A stretch of 7,318 nucleotides of DNA from an uncultured Prevotella sp. GTDB lineage: Bacteria > Bacteroidota > Bacteroidia > Bacteroidales > Bacteroidaceae. Shown here one piece after another: positions 1 to 6,229 of the stretch. The notes beneath the pieces were generated by a model that was given only the letters and a program-made list of their open reading frames with translations, had not been told where the DNA came from and made no database searches. Every line of letters starts with the position of its first letter. The stretch's first letter is position 1. Position numbers and translations under genes: made by a program. The DNA lies in assembly GCA_900541335.1 (NCBI GenBank), contig UQJC01000071.1, positions 1 through 7,318 on the forward strand, in the 5' to 3' direction.

Positions 1-371
1 CAAAAAGGAACAGTGGCGTGTTCCGACGGATATTCTATGCACTGCTTGCTCATTTGGGACAGCAGACGATATGGCAACGCACCAAATTCCGTTTCAAGAT
101 GCCAATCAAATTGCTGGATTCATCTACCATCACGCTGATCATGTCGCTCTACGAATGGGCACATTACACAACAAAGAAAGGCGCAGTGAAGATGCACACA
201 TTACTTGATTATGACAGTCTTCTTCCTGAATTCGTAAACATTACAGATGGCAAATGCGGTGACAATAGGGGTGCTTTGGATATTCCCGTTTCACCTCATT
301 CTGTAGTCTTTGCAGATCGTGGCTATTGCGATTTCTCCCTTCTTGACTATTGGGACAGCAGGAATGTGTTT
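1..371 (+). pseudogene. IS4-family transposase remnant (truncated at both ends)
   Basis: The reading frame is open from the left edge (frame of base 3) to a stop at 399-401, but only the part to about 371 looks like a transposase. It carries two of the three catalytic acidic residues of a DDE enzyme: Asp in LLDSSTI (codon 117-119) and Asp in FADRGY (codon 315-317). Between them is the IS4-type stretch KKGAVKMHTLLD followed by PEFVNITDGK, typical of Bacteroidetes IS4-family enzymes. The glutamate of the third motif (YREK-type) and everything after SRNVF is missing. The frame then runs into unrelated DNA and ends after eight more residues. The N-terminal part lies outside the window. Without the third catalytic residue the product cannot be an active transposase, so it is a relic. 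The family call is from remembered motif patterns; the exact IS name is not known. Confidence 0.8.
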
Positions 372-1127
372 TTGTATCCAATGGCATATACTTCCGGTTA
401 AATCCCTTTTTCAGATGTTGTACTCAGCTACAAGACATTGTTCTACCACTTCAGAAAATGGTGCAAGAACGGAGAATGGAAGTATATGTGGACAAATCTT
501 TTGAAGAAGCATCGCAGTAAACTCGATATGTCCAGCGTGGATTTGGATGGAAGCCACACCCGAGCTACGAAAGGTGATGAATCCGTTGGCTATCAAGGAC
601 GAAAGAAATCAAAGACGACCAATGCCTTGTATCTGACGGACAGAAAGGGGCTTCCTTTGGCCATGTTTGTTTCCGTATCGGGAGAGCATAATGACTTATA
701 CCGTATTAAAAGGTCGACGGATGAGATATTCGGAACTTTGGAGGAAGCGGGCATTCCTGTTGACGGACTATTCTTGAATGCAGATGCCGGCTTTGACAGC
801 GAGGATTTTAGAAATCAATGCCTCTCTCATGGGGTGTTCCCCAATGTATGCTTCAACAAAAGAAACGGTGGGTATGACAGAAACGAATTGCTGATAGACG
901 AACTCTATAGGAAAAGGTACATCATCGAAAGGACAAATGCATGGATGGACTCGTTTCGCAGTGTACTTGTCAGACATGACACAACATTGACAAGTTGGGA
1001 AGCGTGGAACTACATCGTTTTTGCTGTTCTGCTCCTAAGGAAATGTTTAGTTAAGATGACTTCAATAAAAAGAACCACGAAAAACACAGAACTAACAGAA
1101 AAACAATTTATTCCTTGCTTTCTGTGA
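372..1127 (+). pseudogene. IS5-family transposase remnant (N-terminus lost, frameshifted)
   Basis: The C-terminal catalytic part is open from 402 to the stop at 1127 and has all three DDE residues: Asp in LDGSHT (codon 546-548), Asp in LNADAGFDS (codon 783-785) and Glu in YIIERTNAW (codon 927-929). GYQGRKKSKTTNALYL and EHNDLY are typical of Bacteroidetes IS5-family (IS1031/IS427-like) transposases. Upstream homology (QWHILPVKSLF, about 379-411) is in a different frame and joins FSDVVLSYK at a run of five Ts (407-411), a one-base shift. Before about 379 the IS5-like sequence stops and IS4-like sequence begins, so roughly the first third of the protein and the left IS end are gone. The only nearby start in the catalytic frame is a TTG at 438. 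The last 20 or so residues look like read-through into flanking DNA. The gene is almost certainly non-functional as it stands. Confidence 0.82.
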
Positions 1128-1147
1128 ATTCCGTATTTTCCGTGGTT
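1073..1147 (-). terminator. Hairpin plus T-tract downstream of the antiporter gene
   Basis: AACCACG at 1073-1079 pairs with CGTGGTT at 1141-1147, followed inward by AAAA (1081-1084) with TTTT (1136-1139) and by CACAGAA (1085-1091) with TTCTGTG (1120-1126). Read on the minus strand the hairpin begins 20 bases after the antiporter stop codon and is followed by CTTTTTATTG, which fits a rho-independent terminator. The terminal loop is long (28 bases) and the stem is interrupted, so it is less regular than the other terminators here. It overlaps the last codons of the IS5 remnant on the other strand. It could instead be part of an IS terminal repeat. Confidence 0.5.
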
Positions 1148-1166
1148 AATCTGAAAGAACAATGCA

Positions 1167-2501
1167 CTACGTTATCGAGTGAACCTTAGGTGTTTTCTTC
1201 TCCTTCTGAAACGCAATGCTTATGGCAACTGCGATCAAGAGAAGGAAGGGGTAATAGAGATAGGGGATGATTTGCACTGGACTAATCAGAGCAAGCCCGC
1301 TTGCCATCAAGAGTTGGGCACCATAAGGAAGAATGCCTTGTACGATGCAAGAAAAGATGTCTAAAAGACTGGCCGCACGACGAGAACCGACACCGTAGCG
1401 ACGGCTGATGTCGCGGGCGATGGAACCGATGGAGAGGATGGCTACGGTGTTGTTCGCCGTACAACAATTGGTCATGGAAACTAATGCGGAGATGCAGCAT
1501 TCGGCTCCCTTGCGACTATGTACACGGCGGGTCAATCCACGCACTAACCAGGTGACACCCCCACCCTTACGAACGACAGCCAGCAGACCGCCAGCCATCA
1601 TGGAAATGAGTATCAATTCGCCCATGCCAGCAACGCCCTGTGACAAGGAAAGTAACCAACCGTGCCAAGTATAGCTACCTTCGACGATACCGACTAAGCC
1701 TGTCAATAGGATGCCCAAACTCAGCACTAACAGCACATTGAGACCAGATACTGCCGCTACAAATACGACTAAATAGGGTAACACGCGAAAGAGATGAGCA
1801 TCGAAGGATACGGCGGCTGTGGTAGGCTTTCCTTCCATACCAATGCCTACATAAATGAGGAAACAGAGAAGGGCTGCGGGGAACACGATGCGAAAGTTGG
1901 TACGAAACTTGTCACGCATGGAACAACCCTGGGTACGCGTAGCGGCCACAGTAGTGTCGGAAATGAAAGAGAGGTTGTCTCCGAAAAAGGAACCACCGAC
2001 AACTGCTGCCACCAGAAGCGGAAGGGTTTGTCCGGTGCGCACAGCCATTTCACTCGCTACTGGTACCAAAGCGACAATGGTACCGACGGAGGTACCCACA
2101 CAAAGGGATACAACGCATGCGGCAAAAAAAAGCCCTGCCAACAAGATGCTATCGGGCAGGAAAAGGAGGGTTAAATCAACCGTAGCACTGACGGCTCCCA
2201 TCGCTTGGGCGGACTTGGCAAAGGCACCTGCTAAGACAAAAATCCAAACCATCAACAGAAGTTCTTTACTGCCTGCCCCCCGAGAAAAGATAGCAAGACG
2301 TTCTTCTACGGAATAACCGCGTAGGGTAAATAAGGCGGCTACGGAGGTGAAAAGGAATACAATGGTCATCGGTATTTGGGAAAAATCGCCTGCCCCCCAA
2401 CCAATGCCTCCCATCAAGAGAACGAGGAGTAAAAGGGGAAGTAAGGATAATCCGCCCCGACGGCGGGGACGAAAACGTCGATCTTCGCGAGTTTCGTGCA
2501 T
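1167..2501 (-). CDS. nhaC: NhaC-family Na+/H+ antiporter
   Basis: The product is a 444-residue, very hydrophobic inner-membrane protein with a short basic N-terminus (residues 5-16, arginine-rich) and about ten or more membrane segments. Diagnostic stretches are GGSFFGDNLSFISDTT (residues 169-184) and SMTNCCTANNTVAIL (342-355), which match the conserved polar-in-membrane motifs of the NhaC family (ion transporter superfamily). DIFSCIVQGILPYGAQ (381-396) is the usual C-terminal motif. Members exchange external H+ for internal Na+, or related cation or carboxylate exchange, so the exact substrate is not certain. The length is normal for the family and no break is seen. The ATG at 2499-2501 was chosen because it precedes the basic segment; the upstream bases are AT-rich without a clear Shine-Dalgarno, as is common in Bacteroidetes. 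The gene sits between two hairpin terminators, so it is probably a single-gene transcript. Confidence 0.9.
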   Translation of the reverse strand: MHETREDRRFRPRRRGGLSLLPLLLLVLLMGGIGWGAGDFSQIPMTIVFLFTSVAALFTLRGYSVEERLAIFSRGAGSKELLLMVWIFVLAGAFAKSAQAMGAVSATVDLTLLFLPDSILLAGLFFAACVVSLCVGTSVGTIVALVPVASEMAVRTGQTLPLLVAAVVGGSFFGDNLSFISDTTVAATRTQGCSMRDKFRTNFRIVFPAALLCFLIYVGIGMEGKPTTAAVSFDAHLFRVLPYLVVFVAAVSGLNVLLVLSLGILLTGLVGIVEGSYTWHGWLLSLSQGVAGMGELILISMMAGGLLAVVRKGGGVTWLVRGLTRRVHSRKGAECCISALVSMTNCCTANNTVAILSIGSIARDISRRYGVGSRRAASLLDIFSCIVQGILPYGAQLLMASGLALISPVQIIPYLYYPFLLLIAVAISIAFQKEKKTPKVHSIT

Positions 2502-2545
2502 AATAATGAAGTTTAGATAAGCAATATGTGTATGGGATAATATAA

Positions 2546-2568
2546 ATCGGGGTACATTACTACCCGAT
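2546..2568 (-). terminator. Terminator downstream of the MBL hydrolase gene
   Basis: ATCGGG at 2546-2551 pairs with CCCGAT at 2563-2568, with two further A-T pairs inside after a bulged G. On the minus strand it lies 41 bases past the hydrolase stop codon and is followed by TTATATTATC, a T/A-rich tail. It separates the hydrolase gene from the antiporter gene, so the promoter of the antiporter should lie in the roughly 45 bases between 2502 and 2545. I see no convincing Bacteroidetes consensus box there. Confidence 0.55.
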
Positions 2569-2609
2569 GAAACATGCTGAATGTGGTGGAAGAATGTGCT
2601 ATGAGAGCT

Positions 2610-3428
2610 TTAGATGTGGACTTGGTCGCCACAAGCGAGGTAATCAAGAGAAGTTCCCATTTCTTCACGCAACACTTGATAGGCTTCGGTTCCCGTACAG
2701 TGCATGGTGTAGAAGTGGATGTTGGGGTATGTCAGAAGTTCACGTGCCAACGCCCGAACAAATTGGTTTTCAGCAGCAGGATTCATCCCAGTCTTAACCA
2801 AATGCATGCCTGCAAAGACGTGGGTAATGGAACGACCCGCTACTTGATGAGCACGACGCAGAATGTTGACTATTCCGGCATGCGCACAACCGGCAAACAA
2901 GACGACGCGGTTTCCTTCGCAAATCAATAAATTCTGTTCGTGCACAAAAGCATCATGCTGGTTCGGTTCAGGACCAAAAAGCAAACGATTGCCTGGTGGA
3001 TTGAAACACGTTCCTTGTACATCGGCGAATAAGGTCAGTTGCTCGTCGATGCGCTCCACTTGGTCTACCCAACAAAACCGTGACTCGGTAAGCAAATCTT
3101 GATCTAATCCGATAGACTTCAACCCTTCAGCTCGCTGAGAATAATGAGGCTCAAATGCCGTGCGCTGTACATACATTGGGGCATGAGAATTGAGTCGAAA
3201 AAAGGCACGCAATCCTCCACCATGGTCATAATGTCCATGTGATAATACTGCGAGGTCAACCTCTTCCAAATGAATGCCTAACCGTTGGGCATTTTCAGCA
3301 AAAAGTATGCGTTGTCCCATATCAAAAAGGATCTGCCGCCCTTGGTCCAATCGAATGTGAAGGCTAAGACCATGTTCTACAGGTAAGCCTTGCGTACTAG
3401 TATTTTCAACCAAGGAGGTAATGAGCAT
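2610..3428 (-). CDS. Metallo-beta-lactamase-fold hydrolase, COG1237-like
   Basis: This is a 272-residue protein with the metal-binding signature HGHYDH at residues 64-69 followed by GGGL, the hallmark of the metallo-beta-lactamase fold. Other likely metal or active-site positions are GCAHAG (180-185), GMHL (207-210) and HCTG (243-246). LVENTSTQGLPVEHGLSLHI at the N-terminus and the final DYLACGDQVHI resemble COG1237 proteins, often annotated as methyl-ribofuranosyl-aminobenzene phosphate synthase-like hydrolases. That name comes from archaeal methanopterin biosynthesis and should not be taken as the function in a bacterium; the substrate is unknown. The frame could start at 3524, but those first 32 codons would cross the terminator hairpin at 3502-3529 and lack homology, so ATG 3426-3428 is preferred. 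There is no signal peptide, so the protein is cytoplasmic. It is transcribed separately from the rhodanese gene if that hairpin works. Confidence 0.88.
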   Translation of the reverse strand: MLITSLVENTSTQGLPVEHGLSLHIRLDQGRQILFDMGQRILFAENAQRLGIHLEEVDLAVLSHGHYDHGGGLRAFFRLNSHAPMYVQRTAFEPHYSQRAEGLKSIGLDQDLLTESRFCWVDQVERIDEQLTLFADVQGTCFNPPGNRLLFGPEPNQHDAFVHEQNLLICEGNRVVLFAGCAHAGIVNILRRAHQVAGRSITHVFAGMHLVKTGMNPAAENQFVRALARELLTYPNIHFYTMHCTGTEAYQVLREEMGTSLDYLACGDQVHI

Positions 3429-3501
3429 AAGAATGGAAGAAGATGAAAAAGGAAAGGGATGAACTAAAGTGGAATAATTGACAAGACACAAAGACAAACC
3501 G

Positions 3502-3529
3502 AGGAGATGAGTCAAAGGACTCATCTCCT
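3502..3529 (-). terminator. Terminator downstream of the rhodanese gene
   Basis: AGGAGATGAGTC at 3502-3513 and GACTCATCTCCT at 3518-3529 form a perfect 12-bp stem with a 4-base loop. On the minus strand the stem is followed by CGGTTTGTCTTTGTG, a T-rich but interrupted tail. A smaller hairpin, GGAGG at 3542-3546 with CCTCC at 3552-3556, lies just upstream on the minus strand. The position, 65 bases past the rhodanese stop codon, suggests a transcript end separating it from the MBL hydrolase gene. Confidence 0.7.
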
Positions 3530-3594
3530 ACGGTGGAAGAAGGAGGACGAACCTCCCCAAAGGAATGGGACTTTAGGAATACTTAGGAGAACGA

Positions 3595-3984
3595 TTATCG
3601 CACGACAGGAAAACTGTCAGCCGTCCACTGCATAAAACCACCCTTCAAATCGACTACCTGAAAGCCTTGCTTACGCAGATGGGTTGCAGCCTCATGGCTA
3701 CGGCGACCACTGCGGCAATAGAGGTAATAAGTCGGACGCTTGTCAAGTTGCTCTACACCTTTGTCAAAAGCTGCGGAGTTGCGCCAATCAAGATTGATCG
3801 CTCCATGAATATGACCTTCCGCATACTCTTCGGGAGTACGCACATCCAAGACGACAGCAGCCGAATCGGCCTCAAGTGCTTGAGCAAAAGAAGCGGGGGA
3901 AAGCACGGGGATGCCATCGTTCGTTGAACAAGAAGGACAGGCCAGAAGGCAAGTGGAAAGGAGAGTCAGAAAAAAAGTCTTCAT
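3595..3984 (-). CDS. Rhodanese-domain lipoprotein
   Basis: The protein has 129 residues: a signal peptide with lipobox LLAC (lipidated Cys16), then a single rhodanese domain from about residue 27 to the end. VVLDVRTPEEYAEGHIHGAIN (residues 44-64) is the conserved CH2A-type entry motif and CRSGRRS (90-96) is the active-site loop with catalytic Cys90. The loop has six residues, as in single-domain sulfurtransferases of the PspE/GlpE type, not the longer Cdc25-like loop. It probably transfers sulfane sulfur or handles persulfides at the cell envelope; the donor and acceptor are unknown. Cys16 is followed by Pro-Ser, with no obvious acidic surface-export signal, so periplasmic-face anchoring is more likely than surface display. 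The gene lies 33 bases after the 95-residue hypothetical gene and is probably cotranscribed with it. The length and the motifs are intact. Confidence 0.9.
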   Translation of the reverse strand: MKTFFLTLLSTCLLACPSCSTNDGIPVLSPASFAQALEADSAAVVLDVRTPEEYAEGHIHGAINLDWRNSAAFDKGVEQLDKRPTYYLYCRSGRRSHEAATHLRKQGFQVVDLKGGFMQWTADSFPVVR

Positions 3985-4017
3985 TGTTTGAATGGGATAT
4001 AGTTTAGTTGGATGGGG

Positions 4018-4305
4018 TCAGTCAATCGGAATCAACCGTTCTTCATCGGGCCAATGAGGAACATAAAAGAGCGGAAAACGCTCGCCCTTCCAGCTACTCC
4101 AATCAATACGACGTAAGGCGGCAAAATCGGGTTTGCCAAAATCAAATGAACGCCCGTAAAGTAGAATGGCACGACGTGCTTCGTCTACACACCACAATCC
4201 GCCTCCATTGGGGCAGGTTTCGCCCATCTCTAACAGGTCACGATGGAGATATACAACTCCAAATTTGAGAATCCCCTCTTGATTGATAATGAATTTCTGA
4301 TACAT
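4018..4305 (-). CDS. Conserved-looking hypothetical protein (95 aa)
   Basis: The function is not recognised. The predicted product is a soluble, single-domain protein of 95 residues starting MYQKFIINQEG and ending PHWPDEERLIPID. It contains GGGLWCVDEARRAILLYGRS (residues 34-53), with a glycine turn and a beta-rich pattern, then FDFGKPDF. No membrane segment, signal peptide or catalytic motif can be seen. From memory, short proteins of this pattern occur as unnamed conserved hypotheticals in Bacteroidales, which I cannot verify here. An in-frame ATG at 4351-4353 would add 16 residues with four cysteines, but the MYQK start is preferred because it gives the compact domain and the upstream residues look like untranslated sequence. 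There is no clear Shine-Dalgarno before either start. The rhodanese gene begins 33 bases after its stop, so the two are probably one operon. Confidence 0.7.
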   Translation of the reverse strand: MYQKFIINQEGILKFGVVYLHRDLLEMGETCPNGGGLWCVDEARRAILLYGRSFDFGKPDFAALRRIDWSSWKGERFPLFYVPHWPDEERLIPID

Positions 4306-4440
4306 GCTACATTTGCTACAAAAAAGATTACAAGCAGATGTGGAACAGTCCAATCATAGATACTCCCAAGCACATGCATACGCGTACATACTACTTGCGT
4401 GTAATCTGTGCAACACCTACCGCACCATGAAGTACAAATG

Positions 4441-4465
4441 AGGGCGTATCAATAGCATACGCCTT
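4441..4465 (-). other. Hairpin in the possible leader of the hypothetical-rhodanese unit
   Basis: GGCGTAT at 4443-4449 pairs with ATACGCC at 4457-4463 around a 7-base loop, extendable by one G-T and one A-T pair. It has no T-tract on either strand, so it is not a classic terminator. If transcription begins near the weak TAGCTTTG box at 4505-4512, the hairpin would lie in a leader of roughly 190 bases. A regulatory role is speculation. Confidence 0.3.
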
Positions 4466-4660
4466 CGCTCACTCACAACGAGTTGAGCTAACTTTTTGCG
4501 TGGACAAAGCTACAAATTACCAGGCAAATGGAGTGGCTACGAGTTTATAAAATAGCTTGCACTGCAATGACCGAAAACGAGCATAAAGATCTTACACAAA
4601 CGCTACGATCATGCTGCATTCACTCCGTAACACACAAGAGATCGTACCAAAATAACAGAA

Positions 4661-4693
4661 CTGATGTTTCACCAAATCGCGAGAGTACATCAG
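4661..4693 (-). terminator. Weak terminator candidate after the DUF4112-like gene
   Basis: CTGATGT at 4661-4667 pairs with ACATCAG at 4687-4693, a 7-bp stem with a 19-base loop. On the minus strand it starts 22 bases after the DUF4112-like stop codon and is followed by TTCTGTTATTTTGG, which is T-rich but interrupted. The position is right for a transcript end; the short stem and large loop make it weak. Confidence 0.3.
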
Positions 4694-4714
4694 CTCAAAT
4701 CTTAGTTTATCGGA

Positions 4715-5184
4715 TTAGAAAAAGGAGATAATCCATTCGGAAAGTTTGACTACAGAAACGATCATCCAATAAATCAAGAAGAAGAAGAGAACAATAAGCA
4801 AAGCCATCCAAACAGCTTTGCGTTCCACCTCACGAATGATCGCTTGCCTTCCTTCAACATAGCCTTCAATCAACAGTGCGTTTCGCGCAAAGGCTCGTTT
4901 GAATATGTCACCTACCACTCCCACAAAGGGGATGAGCCCGATGAGGATGTCAAGCAACATATTGTATAGATAATCGCCAAGGTAAGGGGAATGCTCTTTA
5001 TCTTGACCATACTCAAATACAGATAGGGCAATGAAAAGAAGGAAGTCAATACATCTCCGACACTGGGCAGTAGCACACCGATGATGGGATCCAAGAACCG
5101 CTGATCCATCCAAAGGGCTATTAACTTGACCATTCGATAAGCAGTGGTCTGCTTAATGGCTTCGCGACGATTGTGAGACATCAT
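4715..5184 (-). pseudogene. DUF4112-like small membrane protein, frameshifted
   Basis: Two overlapping frames together give one recognisable protein. The first starts at ATG 5182-5184 (or 5179-5181; the frame begins MMSHNRREA) and encodes FLDPIIGVLLPSVGD and a following hydrophobic stretch to about LAIIY. The second, one base off, resumes at NMLLDILIGLIP, then VVGDIFKRAFARN and two strongly hydrophobic C-terminal segments ending EWIISFF. The paired D..IG..P..GD motifs, one in each half, are typical of DUF4112 proteins, a small membrane family of unknown function. The switch lies near 4961-4970 and is repaired by removing two bases or adding one. The first frame alone ends at 4912 and would lose the second motif and the C-terminal membrane helix. 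I see no strong slippery site. It is either a true pseudogene or a sequencing error. It stands alone after the ATP synthase terminator. Confidence 0.72.
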
Positions 5185-5244
5185 GTTATAAACAACTTGA
5201 AACGGGGAACAACAAGGGGAGAAAAACTCGTTACCAATGAGAAA

Positions 5245-5276
5245 CGGTCCTAATCGATGGTTGTCGATTAGGACCG
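5245..5276 (-). terminator. Strong terminator at the end of the ATP synthase operon
   Basis: CGGTCCTAATCGA at 5245-5257 and TCGATTAGGACCG at 5264-5276 form a perfect 13-bp stem with a 6-base loop. On the minus strand it begins 54 bases after the atpG stop codon and is followed by TTTCTCATTGG, a short T-run. The stem strength and the position mark the likely end of the atp transcript. It also covers the start of an alternative upstream extension of the DUF4112-like frame, which argues against that extension. Confidence 0.78.
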
Positions 5277-5330
5277 AATGAAACATATAGACTTCGCTAA
5301 GTGCTTTACTCCAAAATGAAGAAGCCTGCT

Positions 5331-6224
5331 TTACTGCATACTACCGCCCACAATGTCGAGCAACTCTGCGGTAATGGCCTGCTGGCGCGTTTTGTTGTAA
5401 GTCAACGTCAACTCGCGCAACAAGTCATCGGCATTGTCAGTAGCCACTTGCATGGCAATTACTCGGGCAGCATGTTCACTGGCTAAACTATCAAGCAGGG
5501 CTGTGAAGAGCTTCAAGTGAAGAGACTTGGGAACAAGACGCATAAGTACTTCCTCTTTGGAAGGTTCTACGATGTAATCTAACTCCCATTGGGTCTCTGA
5601 CGCAGAATTTGCTTGAGAGGGTGCTGAAGTAGCTGCATTCAAACGCACGGGCAAGAACTCTTCCTCCGTCAAGATTTGAGAACCTGCACTCTTGAAATGA
5701 TGATAAATCAAGTCAGCCCGATCAATTTTCTTTTGGGCATACAGATCCATGATTTCAGAGGCGATATCTGCCGCAGGATGGTAAGCAGGATAATCAAGCA
5801 AATGACTATAATCAGCCGTTATGGCAAAACCAGCCTTGCGGACTGCATCAGCGGCTTTCTTACCTAAGGGGTAGACTTTCACAATTTCAACACCCGCCTT
5901 TCGGTAACTGTCTACTTTGTGATTGAAAGCCTTAATGACATTGGCATTAAAACCTCCGCAGAGCGAAGAATTGGAAGTGTAAAGGACTATGGCCACACGC
6001 TTCACCTCGCGCTCGCCTGCATACGGAGTATCCAACTCTCCCTCCATACCTGCCACGAAAGCAGACATGATGTGAGTGAGTTGTTGCTCGTACGGGCGCA
6101 TACTCTCGATAGCCTGCTGCGCACGGTGCAACTTGGAGGAAGCGACCATCTTCATCGCACTCGTAATCTTACGGGTACTCTGCACGGAAGCTATTCGTGT
6201 TTTTACTTCTTTGAGTGAGGCCAT
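5331..6224 (-). CDS. atpG: ATP synthase F1 subunit gamma
   Basis: This is the 297-residue central-shaft subunit of F1: its long N- and C-terminal helices form a coiled coil that rotates inside the alpha3-beta3 ring and couples ion flow through Fo to ATP synthesis. The N-terminus shows the conserved sequence VKTRIASVQSTRKITSAMKMVA (about residues 7-28) and the C-terminus shows YNKTRQQAITAELLDIVGG. Both are the family's best-conserved segments, and the length is normal. The middle is variable, with a low-complexity serine/alanine insert near SAPSQANSASE. The start is secure: ATG lies 5 bases after the atpA stop, with AAAGGA as ribosome-binding site inside the atpA end. The following gene is not atpD but, past a terminator, a DUF4112-like gene, consistent with the Bacteroidetes arrangement where atpD-atpC precede the other genes. 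Confidence 0.97.
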   Translation of the reverse strand: MASLKEVKTRIASVQSTRKITSAMKMVASSKLHRAQQAIESMRPYEQQLTHIMSAFVAGMEGELDTPYAGEREVKRVAIVLYTSNSSLCGGFNANVIKAFNHKVDSYRKAGVEIVKVYPLGKKAADAVRKAGFAITADYSHLLDYPAYHPAADIASEIMDLYAQKKIDRADLIYHHFKSAGSQILTEEEFLPVRLNAATSAPSQANSASETQWELDYIVEPSKEEVLMRLVPKSLHLKLFTALLDSLASEHAARVIAMQVATDNADDLLRELTLTYNKTRQQAITAELLDIVGGSMQ

Positions 6225-6229
6225 ACGTT

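Larger units (their letters stand above)
4306..4714. other. Intergenic region with hairpins, no convincing gene
   Basis: This 409-base stretch separates the DUF4112-like pseudogene from the hypothetical gene. The only open frame of note (plus strand 4528-4731, 67 codons) has no recognisable motif and overlaps the pseudogene, so I do not call it. On the minus strand a TAGCTTTG at 4512-4505 matches the Bacteroidetes minus-7 box TAnnTTTG, but a TTTG element sits only 12 bases upstream, too close for the usual 19-21 spacing, so the promoter is doubtful. Two hairpins are listed separately. No tRNA-like or other RNA gene structure was recognised. Confidence 0.5.

Noticed and set aside
1179..2316. 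Several plus-strand open frames of 60-150 codons opposite the antiporter gene
   Set aside because: They are antisense shadows of a well-conserved membrane protein gene, rich in Thr, Lys and Arg with no recognisable domain.
2567..3102. Plus-strand open frames opposite the MBL hydrolase gene
   Set aside because: They lie wholly antisense to a gene with intact catalytic motifs, and show no family features.
3429..3524. Longer N-terminus for the MBL hydrolase starting at 3524
   Set aside because: The 32 extra codons would be read from the terminator hairpin sequence and have no resemblance to the family's N-terminus.
3500..3560. Clustered inverted repeats as a possible CRISPR or attachment site
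   Set aside because: There are only two different small hairpins, with no repeated unit or spacers, and their position fits transcription termination.
4528..4731. A 67-codon plus-strand frame in the intergenic region
   Set aside because: No motif, no ribosome-binding site, and its end overlaps the DUF4112-like gene on the opposite strand.
5185..5286. Extended start of the DUF4112-like protein at 5286
   Set aside because: The extension would be encoded by the atp terminator hairpin, and the conserved part begins only after MSHN.
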